A DNA stretch of 64,000 nucleotides from DATKRB01 sp036501425 (lineage in GTDB: Bacteria; Actinomycetota; Acidimicrobiia; Acidimicrobiales; RAAP-2). The stretch covers positions 1-64,000 of the forward strand of contig DASYAI010000009.1 of NCBI GenBank assembly GCA_036501425.1, written 5' to 3'. Position numbers and translations under genes: made by a program. Shown here one piece after another: positions 7,627 through 16,074 of this stretch (the first letter of the stretch is position 1; each line of letters begins with the position of its first letter). The notes beneath the pieces were generated by a model, which searched no databases, was not told where the DNA came from, and saw only the letters and a list, made by a program, of their open reading frames with translations.

Positions 7627-9728
7627 CGCGCCGCCGCCATCCCGAGCGGCTGGACGAGCTGAGCCAGACAGGCGTCGGGCGTGCCCGGCCGGGCGAAGTA
7701 GAAGCCCTGAAACGTCTCGCATCCGAGTTCCTGCAGCGCGCGGAGCTGCACCTCGGTCTCGACGCCTTCGGCGGTCACCGGCAGGGCGAGCGACCGCCCG
7801 ATCGCCACGATGGCACCGACGACCGCCCGGCTCGACCGGTCCGTCTCGAGGCCCTGCACGAACGACTGGTCGATCTTGAGCTCGTCGATGGCCAGCCGGG
7901 TGAGGTAGGACAGCGAGGAGTACTTGGTGCCGAAGTCGTCGATCGAGATCCGGACGCCCAGCTGGTGGAGCCGGGACACGAGGTCGGTGACCACCCCCCC
8001 GTCGATCAAGGTGGACTCGGTGAGTTCGAGGCACAAGGACGATGGTTCGAGCTCGGCCCGGGCGAGCGCCGCCGACACGACGTCGGCGAACTCGGGCGAG
8101 CGCAGCTGCACCCCGGCGACGTTGACCGACACGGACCAGTCGCCGCACCCGGGCGCGGCGTCGCGCCAGGCCCGCAGCTGGCGGCAGGCGGAGTCGAGCA
8201 CCCAGGTGCCGATCGGAACGATGAGGCCGCTCTCCTCGGCCACCGAGATGAAGTCGTTGGGCTGGACGACGCCCCGCTCGGGATGGCGCCACCGCACCAG
8301 CGCCTCGGCGCCGACGTAGCGCCCTTGGGCGATCGAGGCGATGGGCTGGAACTCGAGGAACAGCTCGTGGCCGTCGAGGGCTCCCCGGAGGGATGCTTCG
8401 AACGCGAAGCGCTGCTGCACCTGTTGACGCAGCCCGAGGTCGTAGAGCTCGAAGCGGTTCCGGCCCTGCTCCTTGGCCCGGTGCATGGCCAGTTCGGCGT
8501 CGCGGACCATCGACTCGGCCGAGGCGTCCAGGTCGCTGACGGCGATGCCCACGCTGGCGGTGATCTGCGCCTCGGGCCCATCGAGCGCGAAGGGGTGCTC
8601 GATGGTCGCGAGGACCCGCTCGGCCCGTTCGGCCGCTTCGGCGGCCGTGGCGACGCTCTCGCAGACCAGCCCGAAGTCGTCGGCCCCGAATCGGGCGACC
8701 GTGTCGGTGGCGCGCAGCGCGCCCCGCAGCCGGTCGGCAACTGCCCGCAGCAGGGCGTCACCCTGCTCGCGTCCGCGCGCGTCGTTGAAGCGCTCGAAGC
8801 GGTCGAGGTTGAGGTACATCACGGCGGCCTTGGTTCCATTGCGCTGGGCGTGGGTGACGGCCCGACCGACGCGGTCGAGGAACAGACCCCGGTTGGGGAG
8901 GCCGGTCAGCTGGTCGGAGAAGGCGTCGAGCATGAGCCCCAGCTCGGCGTGCTTGCGCTCGGTGATGTCCTGGACGACCCCGCTCAGCCCGTCGACCGCA
9001 CCGGAGTGGTCGACGACGGCGTCGGCGGCGATAAGGAGCCAGCGTGGGACGCCGTCCGGCCGGGTGATCCGAACCTCGAGCTCGCCCCGGGCCCGCTCGG
9101 TGCGCACCTTGATGAAGCTCTCCATGAGGAGCTGGCGGTCGTCGGGGTGGATCATGTTGAAGAAATCGAGGTTCCGCACCACGGATCCCGGGGACATCCC
9201 GAAGATCCGGTAGGCCTCGGGCGTCCAGGTGAGCACCGACTCGGGGCCGATCCGGGCGCGCCAGCTGCCGATGTGGCCGATCTCCTGGGTCTGCTCCAAA
9301 AAGGCCTGGCTCTCGCGCAGCTCCCGCTCCCGCCGGCGCTGATCGCCGATGCTCCGGGCGATCGCCGACGCGCCGACCACGGTGCCTGCCTGATTGAAGA
9401 CCGGCGAGACCCGAACCTCGACCTCGATCGTCGATCCGTCGCGACGCCGTCGTACCCCCTCGACCAGGTCGTGGCGTTCCCCCCGGGCGACGCTGGCCAG
9501 GATCCCGGCGACGACCTCGAGCTCGTCCTCGGGGTAGAGCACCGAGATGTGGCTGCCCGTGATGTCCTCGCTGCGGTACCCGTAGAGCTCCTCTGCGCCT
9601 CGATTCCAGCCGGCGATCACCCCGTCGAGCCGGACGGCGACGATGGCGTCGTCGGATCCCTCCACGATGGCCGAAAGGAGAGCTCGAGGGTCCGTCAGGC
9701 CCGTGCTCAGCGCTGCTCCGCCATCCAC
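7623..9728 (-). CDS. PAS-PAS-GGDEF-EAL cyclic-di-GMP signalling protein
   Basis: Domains in order are a PAS with SDDAIVAVRLDG, a PAS/PAC with HIGSWRARIG and a PDDRQLL segment, a GGDEF domain opening at DQLTGLPNRGLFLDR, and an EAL domain. The GGDEF signature reads RFGADDFG, so the second Gly and the Glu are changed, and cyclase activity is doubtful. The EAL domain keeps the key motifs EALVRWRHP, ELTES, IDDFG, DELKIDQSF and AEGVE, so c-di-GMP phosphodiesterase activity is plausible. No membrane segment is seen; the protein is probably cytoplasmic. I prefer GTG 9728, which follows GGAGAGGGG. A TTG at 9779 is also open. Confidence 0.87.
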   Translation of the reverse strand: MDGGAALSTGLTDPRALLSAIVEGSDDAIVAVRLDGVIAGWNRGAEELYGYRSEDITGSHISVLYPEDELEVVAGILASVARGERHDLVEGVRRRRDGSTIEVEVRVSPVFNQAGTVVGASAIARSIGDQRRRERELRESQAFLEQTQEIGHIGSWRARIGPESVLTWTPEAYRIFGMSPGSVVRNLDFFNMIHPDDRQLLMESFIKVRTERARGELEVRITRPDGVPRWLLIAADAVVDHSGAVDGLSGVVQDITERKHAELGLMLDAFSDQLTGLPNRGLFLDRVGRAVTHAQRNGTKAAVMYLNLDRFERFNDARGREQGDALLRAVADRLRGALRATDTVARFGADDFGLVCESVATAAEAAERAERVLATIEHPFALDGPEAQITASVGIAVSDLDASAESMVRDAELAMHRAKEQGRNRFELYDLGLRQQVQQRFAFEASLRGALDGHELFLEFQPIASIAQGRYVGAEALVRWRHPERGVVQPNDFISVAEESGLIVPIGTWVLDSACRQLRAWRDAAPGCGDWSVSVNVAGVQLRSPEFADVVSAALARAELEPSSLCLELTESTLIDGGVVTDLVSRLHQLGVRISIDDFGTKYSSLSYLTRLAIDELKIDQSFVQGLETDRSSRAVVGAIVAIGRSLALPVTAEGVETEVQLRALQELGCETFQGFYFARPGTPDACLAQLVQPLGMAAAR

Positions 9729-9791
9729 CGTCGACGACCCCTCTCCAAGGCTCCGCCCTTGCCCGTGTGCCCCGAGCAAGGCCCGATTTGA

Positions 9792-9797
9792 ACGCTA
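9792..9797 (-). promoter_or_regulatory. candidate -10 element (TAGCGT) for the GGDEF-EAL gene
   Basis: On the minus strand TAGCGT would start a transcript about 55 bases before GTG 9728, or almost directly at the alternative TTG start. No -35 match is evident. The roughly 200 bases between this gene and the next hold nothing else I can recognise. Confidence 0.25.
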
Positions 9798-9978
9798 GGG
9801 TCCGTCGAGGGACCTTTGGTTGCGCACGGGTGGCAAGACGGTTGGAACCCTCAACGCGGAGTGATTGGACCTCGAGCAGCAGGTTCTCGCAGAAGGCCCC
9901 GAACCAGCGCTCAGGAGGCGCGAGGCGACCTCGAGCACCCATCGACCGGCCTTCGGTGGGAGCCCTCAGCATCGGGGC

Positions 9979-10704
9979 TCATCGCGCACCGGCGCTGTGG
10001 CCGAGGGCGAGCAGCGCGAATCGCCGGAGCACCAGATCGCGCCACGTGACCAGCCGTCCGAGCGCTGCAGGCGTGGCGGTTCGGAGCGCGTCGGAGCCAC
10101 CCGGGGACTGCTCCGCCTCGGCGGTGAAGGCCTTCAGGAAGCCCTCGACTGCGGCGGAGGTGATCTCGAGGTGGAACTGGATGCCCCACGCCGCCGAGCC
10201 CAGCCGGAAGGCCTGGTTCGGGTACCGCCCGCTCGACGCCAGCGGGACCGCCTCGTCCGGCAGCTCGAAGGTGTCACCGTGCCAGTGCAGAACTTCGAGC
10301 GCGCTCGGCAGGCCGCTGAACACCGGGTCGTCGGCGCAGCGGGGGCCCAGGTTCACCGGTCCCCAGCCGATCTCGGGCCCCGCCTCGCCTCGGTGCACCG
10401 ACGCCCCTCCGGCCACCGCCAGTAACTGGGCGCCGAGGCAGACGCCCATGGTCGGGATCCCGCGGCCCACGGCATCGGCGAGGAGATCGATTTCGGCCCG
10501 TCGGGTCTCGAATCCGGTGTCGGAGGCGGCCGACATCGGCCCGCCCATCACCACCAACGCGTCGAGGTGCGAGGCGTCGGAGGGCAACGCCTGGCCGGCG
10601 AAGACGCGGCACACGTCGAGCCGCACTCCGGCCGCGTTCAGCGCTTCGTCGATCGCGAAGCCCTGCTCGGGGGCGACGTGCTGGACGACCAGGCAGCCGG
10701 GCAT
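9979..10704 (-). CDS. class I glutamine amidotransferase (GMP-synthase-like)
   Basis: This 241-residue stand-alone GATase1 domain has the nucleophile cysteine in GVCLGAQLLA and the His-Glu pair in WGIQFHLE, completing the Cys-His-Glu triad. VMGGPMSA supplies the oxyanion-side glycines. Proteins of this type are annotated as GMP synthase-like amidotransferases, but no synthase domain is attached, so the real acceptor is unknown. AAGGTGG lies before the ATG as ribosome site. The gene is divergent from the SDR at 10900. Confidence 0.85.
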   Translation of the reverse strand: MPGCLVVQHVAPEQGFAIDEALNAAGVRLDVCRVFAGQALPSDASHLDALVVMGGPMSAASDTGFETRRAEIDLLADAVGRGIPTMGVCLGAQLLAVAGGASVHRGEAGPEIGWGPVNLGPRCADDPVFSGLPSALEVLHWHGDTFELPDEAVPLASSGRYPNQAFRLGSAAWGIQFHLEITSAAVEGFLKAFTAEAEQSPGGSDALRTATPAALGRLVTWRDLVLRRFALLALGHSAGAR

Positions 10705-10820
10705 CGGGGGGCCACCTTATGAGATCGAGCGGCCACCTCGATCCGACCGCTCCGCGGTCCGGGTCACCGGCGGTCCGGGTCCGGGTCCCCGGTCACCGGT
10801 CAGGGATGCGCCGGCCCCGG

Positions 10821-10826
10821 TAGGCT
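10821..10826 (+). promoter_or_regulatory. candidate -10 element (TAGGCT) for the SDR-ACAD pair
   Basis: TAGGCT lies about 74 bases before the SDR start in the divergent spacer. The flanking sequence is a run of GGTCACCGG-type repeats. The match is to an actinobacterial TANNNT only. Confidence 0.25.
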
Positions 10827-10899
10827 CACCGACGGTCTGCCGTCGGGTCCACGCCCTCGAGGGCCACCGTCGCCAGCGCAGCCGCCCGGGGAGGATCCG

Positions 10900-11790
10900 A
10901 TGGTCGACCGAGACAACCTGATGGTCGTGGCGAGAGACGTCGAGCGCGTCGAGCTCGATCCCTCCGACATCCTCCTCACCGATCAGGTGGCGGTCGTCAC
11001 CGGGGGTGGGGGTGGTATCGGGCAGGGGATCGCCCTGGGCCTGGCTCGTTTCGGCTGTGACGTGGCGGTCATCGACGTCGTTCCCGAGCGGTGCACCGCC
11101 ACCGAGGCCGCCATCGGTCGGCTCGGCCGGCGAGGGCTCGGCATACCCGGTGACGTGATGGACGCCGAATTCCTGACCGGGGCGATCGCCCGGGTGGGCG
11201 AGCACTTCGGGCGGCTCGACATCCTGGTCAACAATGCCGGCGGCTCGCGCAGCGGATCTTTCCTGTCGCAACCGGCCGGCAGTGTCCGCCGCCATGTGGA
11301 CATCAACCTGTTCTCGTTGTTCTTCGCCACCCAGGCCGCCGCTCCCCTGATGATCGAGGGCGGTCGGGGCGGCTCGATCGTCAACGTGACCAGCATCGAG
11401 GGCTTGCGGGCGGCGCCCGGGTTCGCGGTCTATGCCGCCTGCAAGGCCGGCGTGGTGAGCTTCACCAAGTCGATGGCGCTCGAGCTCGCCGAGCACCGAA
11501 TCCGGGTCAACGCGCTCGCGCCCGATCACACGATCACCCCTGGGACGCGGGGCAACCGGGTCGGTCCGGTGGACCCCGAATCGTGGGCCGACTCGGACTT
11601 CGACACCTTGGCCTCGGTGGTCCCGCTCGGACGGGAGGGGATCGTCGAGGAATGCGCCAGCACCGCCATATGGCTCTGCTCACGGATGTCGGACTACGTC
11701 ACCGGCGTCACGGTGAACGTCGACGGGGGCACCTGGGCGTCGAGCGGCTGGCTCCGCGAACCGGATGGTCGATGGACCCAGCACACGTGA
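10900..11790 (+). CDS. short-chain dehydrogenase/reductase
   Basis: This is a classical SDR of 296 residues. The cofactor motif is VVTGGGGGIGQGIA, the structural NNAG is present as LVNNAGGS, the catalytic serine region is VNVTSIEG, and the active-site pair is Y and K in VYAACKAG. The C-terminus keeps VNVDGGTW. The aspartate after the second strand (VIDVVPE) favours NAD over NADP. GGGGAGG sits before the ATG. A second ATG seven codons in is also possible. It is followed 13 bases later by an acyl-CoA dehydrogenase, which suggests one operon for oxidation of an acyl-CoA or hydroxyacyl intermediate. Confidence 0.88.
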   Translation: MVDRDNLMVVARDVERVELDPSDILLTDQVAVVTGGGGGIGQGIALGLARFGCDVAVIDVVPERCTATEAAIGRLGRRGLGIPGDVMDAEFLTGAIARVGEHFGRLDILVNNAGGSRSGSFLSQPAGSVRRHVDINLFSLFFATQAAAPLMIEGGRGGSIVNVTSIEGLRAAPGFAVYAACKAGVVSFTKSMALELAEHRIRVNALAPDHTITPGTRGNRVGPVDPESWADSDFDTLASVVPLGREGIVEECASTAIWLCSRMSDYVTGVTVNVDGGTWASSGWLREPDGRWTQHT

Positions 11791-11803
11791 GGATGGTGAG
11801 CCG

Positions 11804-12946
11804 GTGATCACCGACGAGCACCGCGAGCTGCGCCGGACGGTGCGGTCGTGGGCCGAAGCGGACGTGGCGCCCTACGCCGCCGCCGTCGACGCCGACCCCC
11901 GGTACCCCGACGAGGCGTGGTCCTCGTACGTGGCGCGGGGCTGGGTGAGGATGCAGTACCCGGAGGCCTATGGCGGCGACGGGGCCGACGCCGTCTCGTG
12001 CGCCATCCTCATCGAAGAGCTCGCCCGGGTGTGCGCCTCCTCCTCGCTGACCGCGCTCATCTCCAAGCTGGCGATGACGCCGGTGCTGCACTGGGGTTCA
12101 CCGGAATTGCGAGCCCGCTACCTGCCGCGGATCGCGTCGGGACAGTCGCAGGGAAGCTATTGCCTGTCGGAGCCCGACGCCGGTTCCGACGTGGCGTCCA
12201 TGACCACGACGGCGCGGCGCGATGGGGACTTCTACGTGCTGAACGGGACGAAGTGCTGGATCACCAACGCTGGGGTGAGCGATCTCTACACGGTCTTCGC
12301 CCGGACCGACCAGGGGCCCGGGCACCGTGGGATCTCGTGCTTCGTGGTGGAGCGGGAGTGGGGGGTGGAGATCGGGCGCCTCGAATCCAAGCTCGGCGTG
12401 CGCGGGAGCCCGACCGGCGAGGTGCTCCTCCGCGACGTCCGGGTGCCGCTGGAGAACCGGGTGGGGGAGGAGGGTGCGGGGTTCTACATCGCCATGGGCA
12501 CGCTCGACCGCTCCCGTCCCAATATCGGTGCCCAGGCGGTGGGCATCGCCCAGGGGGCGATCGACTACGCGGCGCGCTACCTGCGTGAGCGGGTGCAATT
12601 CGGCCGGCCGCTGGCCGAGCTACAGGGCCTCCAGTTCATGCTGGCCGACATGGCGACGACGACCGAGGCGGCCCGGCTGCTCGTCTACCAGGCGATGGAA
12701 CTGCTGGACGGCGGGGATCCGGGCGGGGAGCTGAACCGGGCCGGGGCGATGGCCAAGTGCTTCGCGTCGGACACCGCCATGGCGGTCACCACCGACGCGG
12801 TCCAGCTGCTCGGGGGGACGGGGTACACCGTCGCCCACCCGGTCGAGCGGTTCATGCGGGACGCCAAGGTGACCCAGATCTACGAGGGCACCAACCAGAT
12901 CCAGCGGGTGGTGATCGCCCGTAGCCTGCTCAGCGGGTCGAGCTGA
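11804..12946 (+). CDS. acyl-CoA dehydrogenase
   Basis: This FAD flavoenzyme makes the alpha,beta double bond in acyl-CoAs. The 380-residue length is normal. The FAD and substrate motifs YCLSEPDAGSDVASM and WITNAG are present, as are the RVQFGRPLAELQGLQFMLADM helix region and a catalytic glutamate in IYEGTNQIQR near the C-terminus. GTG 11804 is chosen because it gives the standard N-terminus ITDEHRELR and follows GAGGATGG; an earlier in-frame ATG at 11765 overlaps the SDR end. It is co-transcribed with the SDR. Electrons would go to electron-transfer flavoprotein encoded elsewhere. Confidence 0.93.
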   Translation: MITDEHRELRRTVRSWAEADVAPYAAAVDADPRYPDEAWSSYVARGWVRMQYPEAYGGDGADAVSCAILIEELARVCASSSLTALISKLAMTPVLHWGSPELRARYLPRIASGQSQGSYCLSEPDAGSDVASMTTTARRDGDFYVLNGTKCWITNAGVSDLYTVFARTDQGPGHRGISCFVVEREWGVEIGRLESKLGVRGSPTGEVLLRDVRVPLENRVGEEGAGFYIAMGTLDRSRPNIGAQAVGIAQGAIDYAARYLRERVQFGRPLAELQGLQFMLADMATTTEAARLLVYQAMELLDGGDPGGELNRAGAMAKCFASDTAMAVTTDAVQLLGGTGYTVAHPVERFMRDAKVTQIYEGTNQIQRVVIARSLLSGSS

Positions 12947-12963
12947 TCGGTCGAGCTGATCGG
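12938..12963 (+). repeat. 13-base tandem duplication across the ACAD stop codon
   Basis: TCGAGCTGATCGG occurs twice in direct tandem, followed by a partial third copy (TCGAGCTGG). The first copy contains the TGA stop of the acyl-CoA dehydrogenase. Confidence 0.8.
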
Positions 12964-13041
12964 TCGAGCTGGATTTTCGCTGTCACCGCCACCTGCGCGA
13001 GCATCCGGGGCGGCTCGAGCGGAGGTGACGGTGGTGGAGCA

Positions 13042-13860
13042 GTGACGAACGCCGAGGAGCCGAGCGGTTCCGCGGAGCCGAGCCTCGACGAGTCCGGCCC
13101 GCACTTCGTGGCGGCGTTGGGCCTCGAGCAGTGGATCGACGGCGCCACGACCAACGGCCGGGCCGCCATCGGGCCCGAGCTGTGCGCGCCGGGGAGCCAG
13201 CACCCCCGCATCGGCGTTCTGGCCACCATGGCCGATCTGGTGGTGGGCAGCCGGCCGGAGGGCCCCATCAACCCCACCGTCGACTTGCGGGTCCGGTTGC
13301 TCGCCCGGCCGGCGATGTCCACGGTCCGGGTCCGCTGTGACGCGTTGCGCTCCGGCCGGAACCTGTTCGTCGGCCACGCCCGGTTCTACGCCGACGACGA
13401 CGTCGCTCCATTCGCCACCTCGGTCGCCACGTTCATGAACCGGCCGATCGTCCTGGCGGGACTCCCCCGGCCCGCGCCGAGGGGTGCCGGAGCGCCGGTC
13501 CACGTGGAGGACCTGATGGCGGCCCGGTTCGACGCCACGGGCTCGGCGGAGATCCACCTTGTGCCTCGACTCGTCAACGGCACCGGCGGCACCGTGCAGG
13601 GGGGCGTACTCGCCACACTGGCCGAGCTGGTCGCCGAGCGGGCCATCGCCGAGCCGGGGCGGGCAGCCGTCGTCGATCTCGACGTGCGGTACTTGGCCCG
13701 GGTGCGCGTGGGGCCGGTGCGGGCGACCGCCACCCGGCTGGAGGGTCCCGGTGCCCGCTCGGCGGTCGGGGGAGGGCAGGCGGTGGAGGTACGGATGGTC
13801 GACGTGGGGTTCGACGCCCGCCCGGTCGCCTTCGTCACTGCCGCCGTGACGCGCCTCTGA
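13042..13860 (+). CDS. double-hotdog thioesterase-like protein
   Basis: The 272-residue protein has two hotdog folds in tandem. The first contains HPRIGVLATMADLVVG and the second GTVQGGVLATLAELVAE, the PaaI-type signature with the glycine-rich helix cap. Strand-rich segments VDLRVRLLARP and VVDLDVRYLARV follow each. PaaI-like proteins hydrolyse acyl- or aryl-CoA thioesters, so an acyl-CoA thioesterase role is plausible. The GTG start follows GGAGGTGACGGTGG. It lies 95 bases after the acyl-CoA dehydrogenase and may belong to the same transcription unit. Confidence 0.75.
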   Translation: MTNAEEPSGSAEPSLDESGPHFVAALGLEQWIDGATTNGRAAIGPELCAPGSQHPRIGVLATMADLVVGSRPEGPINPTVDLRVRLLARPAMSTVRVRCDALRSGRNLFVGHARFYADDDVAPFATSVATFMNRPIVLAGLPRPAPRGAGAPVHVEDLMAARFDATGSAEIHLVPRLVNGTGGTVQGGVLATLAELVAERAIAEPGRAAVVDLDVRYLARVRVGPVRATATRLEGPGARSAVGGGQAVEVRMVDVGFDARPVAFVTAAVTRL

Positions 13861-13875
13861 CCCGCCGACCACGGC

Positions 13876-13881
13876 TACGGT
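13876..13881 (+). promoter_or_regulatory. candidate -10 element (TACGGT) for the isochorismatase-fold gene
   Basis: TACGGT lies 46 bases before the GTG start at 13928, whose own ribosome site GGGAAGGGG is clear. No -35 hexamer is convincing. Confidence 0.3.
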
Positions 13882-13927
13882 GAGTCGGCGCGGGCGCTCG
13901 CGGCGCCCTCGGGAAGGGGAACGCGCC

Positions 13928-14566
13928 GTGCCGATCGATCTGGCCGAGATGCTCGACCCGGGTCACTCCGCCGTCCTCACCATGGAGGTGCAGCGCGGCG
14001 TGCTGGGCGGGCTGCCCGCTCTCGGTGCAGCGGTCGAGGAGGTCGGCATCCTGCCGAACCTCCGGCGCCTGCTGGCTGGCGCCCGCCGGGCCGGGGTCGC
14101 CGTCGTCCACTGCACCGCCGGTCCGCTGCTGGTCCCCGGTGCGCCCCCCAACTACCCCGGTGCGGCGGCCATGGCCCGGCGGGGGGCCGGGGTGCCGGCG
14201 TCTGGGCCGGCCGCGCTGGGCTCCACCCGGGCCGACCTGGCGCCCGAGATCGGGCCTGAGCCGAGCGACCTGGTGGTCGAGCGCCACCAAGGGGTGACGC
14301 CGTTCACCGGGACCGAGCTCGACGGCGTGCTCCGGCGCCTGGGGGTCACCACGGTGGTGGCCTCGGGCATCTCGCTCAACGTCGGGATCGTGGCCCTCTG
14401 CGCCGAGGCGGTGAGCCTGGGCTACCGGGTGGCGGTCGCGGTCGACGCGGTGGCCGGGGTGCCGGCGGCGTACGGCCGGGCGGTGCTCGAGAATGCGATC
14501 CCGTTCCTCGCCACCCGGCTGGGCGTCGACGAGCTGTGCGCGATCTGGGAGCCTGTCGCCCGGTGA
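13928..14566 (+). CDS. isochorismatase-fold protein with altered catalytic triad
   Basis: The 212-residue protein follows the cysteine-hydrolase (isochorismatase/nicotinamidase) pattern: an N-terminal strand VLTMEVQRG, a middle segment ERHQGVTPFTGTELDGVL, and a C-terminal VVASGISLNVGIVAL. Active members need Asp, Lys and Cys at these three places. Here they align with E20, H120 and G153, so hydrolase activity of the usual kind is unlikely. It could be a pseudoenzyme or use other chemistry. The start is GTG 13928, preceded by GGGAAGGGGAACG; an earlier in-frame start reads arginine-rich sequence unlike the family. It stands alone between the hotdog gene and the exporter cluster. Confidence 0.75.
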   Translation: MPIDLAEMLDPGHSAVLTMEVQRGVLGGLPALGAAVEEVGILPNLRRLLAGARRAGVAVVHCTAGPLLVPGAPPNYPGAAAMARRGAGVPASGPAALGSTRADLAPEIGPEPSDLVVERHQGVTPFTGTELDGVLRRLGVTTVVASGISLNVGIVALCAEAVSLGYRVAVAVDAVAGVPAAYGRAVLENAIPFLATRLGVDELCAIWEPVAR

Positions 14567-14672
14567 CGTCCGGCCCTGCGAGGTCGGGTCGTCCGAGGGC
14601 TCGGCGCCCGTGCTGGGCGGTGCCCGGACGTCGGAGCAATCTGCCCTTGTCCCGGTAGGGCGCGCACCGGTT

Positions 14673-14702
14673 CTTAGGAATCGCACAGTTTCGCCTTAGG
14701 AA
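14673..14702 (+). promoter_or_regulatory. direct repeat CTTAGGAA, 22 bases apart, upstream of exporter cluster
   Basis: Two identical CTTAGGAA octamers start at 14673 and 14695, exactly two helical turns apart, in an otherwise GC-rich 167-base spacer before the adaptor gene. Such spacing is typical of sites for tandem-binding response regulators. No regulator is encoded next to it. Confidence 0.45.
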
Positions 14703-14733
14703 CCGTTGAAGTCGGTGGGGTTGACTGTCCGCC

Positions 14734-16074
14734 ATGGTCATGCCCGAGACGGTCCGCGCGGCCCAGCGCCCCGAGGATCTCACCCAGCAGCTCCCGGGGG
14801 TCACCGGCAGTGAGGGGCCCCGGCGGCGTCTGCCCAACCGGCGCACGATCGTGCTGCTGGTGGTGGCCGTGGTGGTCGTCGCCGGAGCCGGCATCGGGAT
14901 CTGGCTCGGCACCAGCTCCTCCTCGCCGTCGGCACTGACCGTCACCACGCAGGTGGTGAGCGTCACCAGCGGGACGATGCAGCAGACGGTGTCGGCCACC
15001 GGCACCCTCGCCCCCGCCCAAGAGGCGAACCTCGACTTCGCCGTGTCGGGGAAGGTCACGGCGGTCGACGTGGCGACCGGTCAGGCGGTCACCGCCGGCC
15101 AAGCCTTGGCCACGATCGACCCGTCGGCACTCCAGCAGCTGGCGGACGCCGCCCAGGCGTCCCTCTCGTCGGCCCAAGCAAAGCTCTCGAGCGACGAGGC
15201 TTCCGGCGCCGACGCCAGTCAGGTCGACTCCGACGAGGCGGCGGTCACTTCTGCGACCTCGGCCCTCACGACGGCCCAGAGCAATCTGGCCGATGCCACC
15301 CTCACGTCGACGGTCACCGGCATGGTGGCGTCGGTCGACCTGAGCGTCGGGCAGCAGGTCACCGGCTCCGGCTCGGGCGCCTCCGGCTCGGACGCCTCGG
15401 GCGAGGGCGCCTCGAGCGCGGCTACCGGCAGCTCGTCGGCCTCGAGCTCATCGTCCGCGCAGATCGTCGTGGTGGCGACGGGGAGCTACGTCGTGAGCAC
15501 CACCGTCGACGACACCCAGATCGGCCAAGTCAAAGAGGGTGACCAGGCCGTCATCACGCCATCGGGGTCCACCACGCCGGTATACGGCACGGTGTCCTCG
15601 GTCGGGCTGATCGCCTCGCAGACCTCGGGAGTGGCGGCCTTTCCCGTGTCCATCGCGGTGACCGGCTCGCCGAGCGGGCTCTACGCCGGGGCGTCGGCAT
15701 CGGTGTCGATCGTCGTCGAGGAGATCCAGGACGCGTTGCAAGTGCCGACGGCCGCCATCTCGTACGGCTCGAGCGGCCAGGCCACCGTGACCGTGGTGCA
15801 GAACGGGAAGGACGTGACCCGCAACGTGACCACCGGCGTCGCGGCCAACGGCGAGACCCAGATCACGAGCGGCCTGAGCAGCGGGGACAAGGTGGTCGAG
15901 CGGGTGGTGAAGTTCAACGGCACCGTCGGGGGCGGCGGTCGCAGCCTGTTTGGGGGAAGCGGAGCGAGCCGGGGCCCTTCGGGAGGCCGGGTGGGCGGCG
16001 GCGAGTTCGGTGGCGGGTTGGGCGGTGGCGGGTTCGCGCGGCAGGTCCCGACCGGCGGAGGGACCGGTGGCTGA
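14734..16074 (+). CDS. MacA/HlyD-type efflux adaptor protein (first of two)
   Basis: This 446-residue membrane-fusion protein has a cytoplasmic tail, one membrane segment at about 39-60, then a lipoyl/biotinyl-like half with SGKVTAVDVATGQAVTAGQALATID, a short alpha-hairpin rich in Ala, Ser and Gln, the return half-motif STVTGMVASVDLSVGQQV, a serine-glycine-rich insert, and beta-barrel segments ending in LQVPTAAISYG. The tail of about 50 residues is almost all Gly, Ser and Arg. In Gram-positives such adaptors work with MacB-like ABC proteins at the outer face of the membrane. The stop overlaps the start of the ATPase gene, so it is translationally coupled. Confidence 0.88.
   Translation: MVMPETVRAAQRPEDLTQQLPGVTGSEGPRRRLPNRRTIVLLVVAVVVVAGAGIGIWLGTSSSSPSALTVTTQVVSVTSGTMQQTVSATGTLAPAQEANLDFAVSGKVTAVDVATGQAVTAGQALATIDPSALQQLADAAQASLSSAQAKLSSDEASGADASQVDSDEAAVTSATSALTTAQSNLADATLTSTVTGMVASVDLSVGQQVTGSGSGASGSDASGEGASSAATGSSSASSSSSAQIVVVATGSYVVSTTVDDTQIGQVKEGDQAVITPSGSTTPVYGTVSSVGLIASQTSGVAAFPVSIAVTGSPSGLYAGASASVSIVVEEIQDALQVPTAAISYGSSGQATVTVVQNGKDVTRNVTTGVAANGETQITSGLSSGDKVVERVVKFNGTVGGGGRSLFGGSGASRGPSGGRVGGGEFGGGLGGGGFARQVPTGGGTGG

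Noticed and set aside
7287..9791. 834-codon open frame opposite the GGDEF-EAL gene
   Set aside because: It overlaps the thioesterase-like gene in another frame and the PAS-GGDEF-EAL gene antisense. The translation is repetitive and without recognisable domains.
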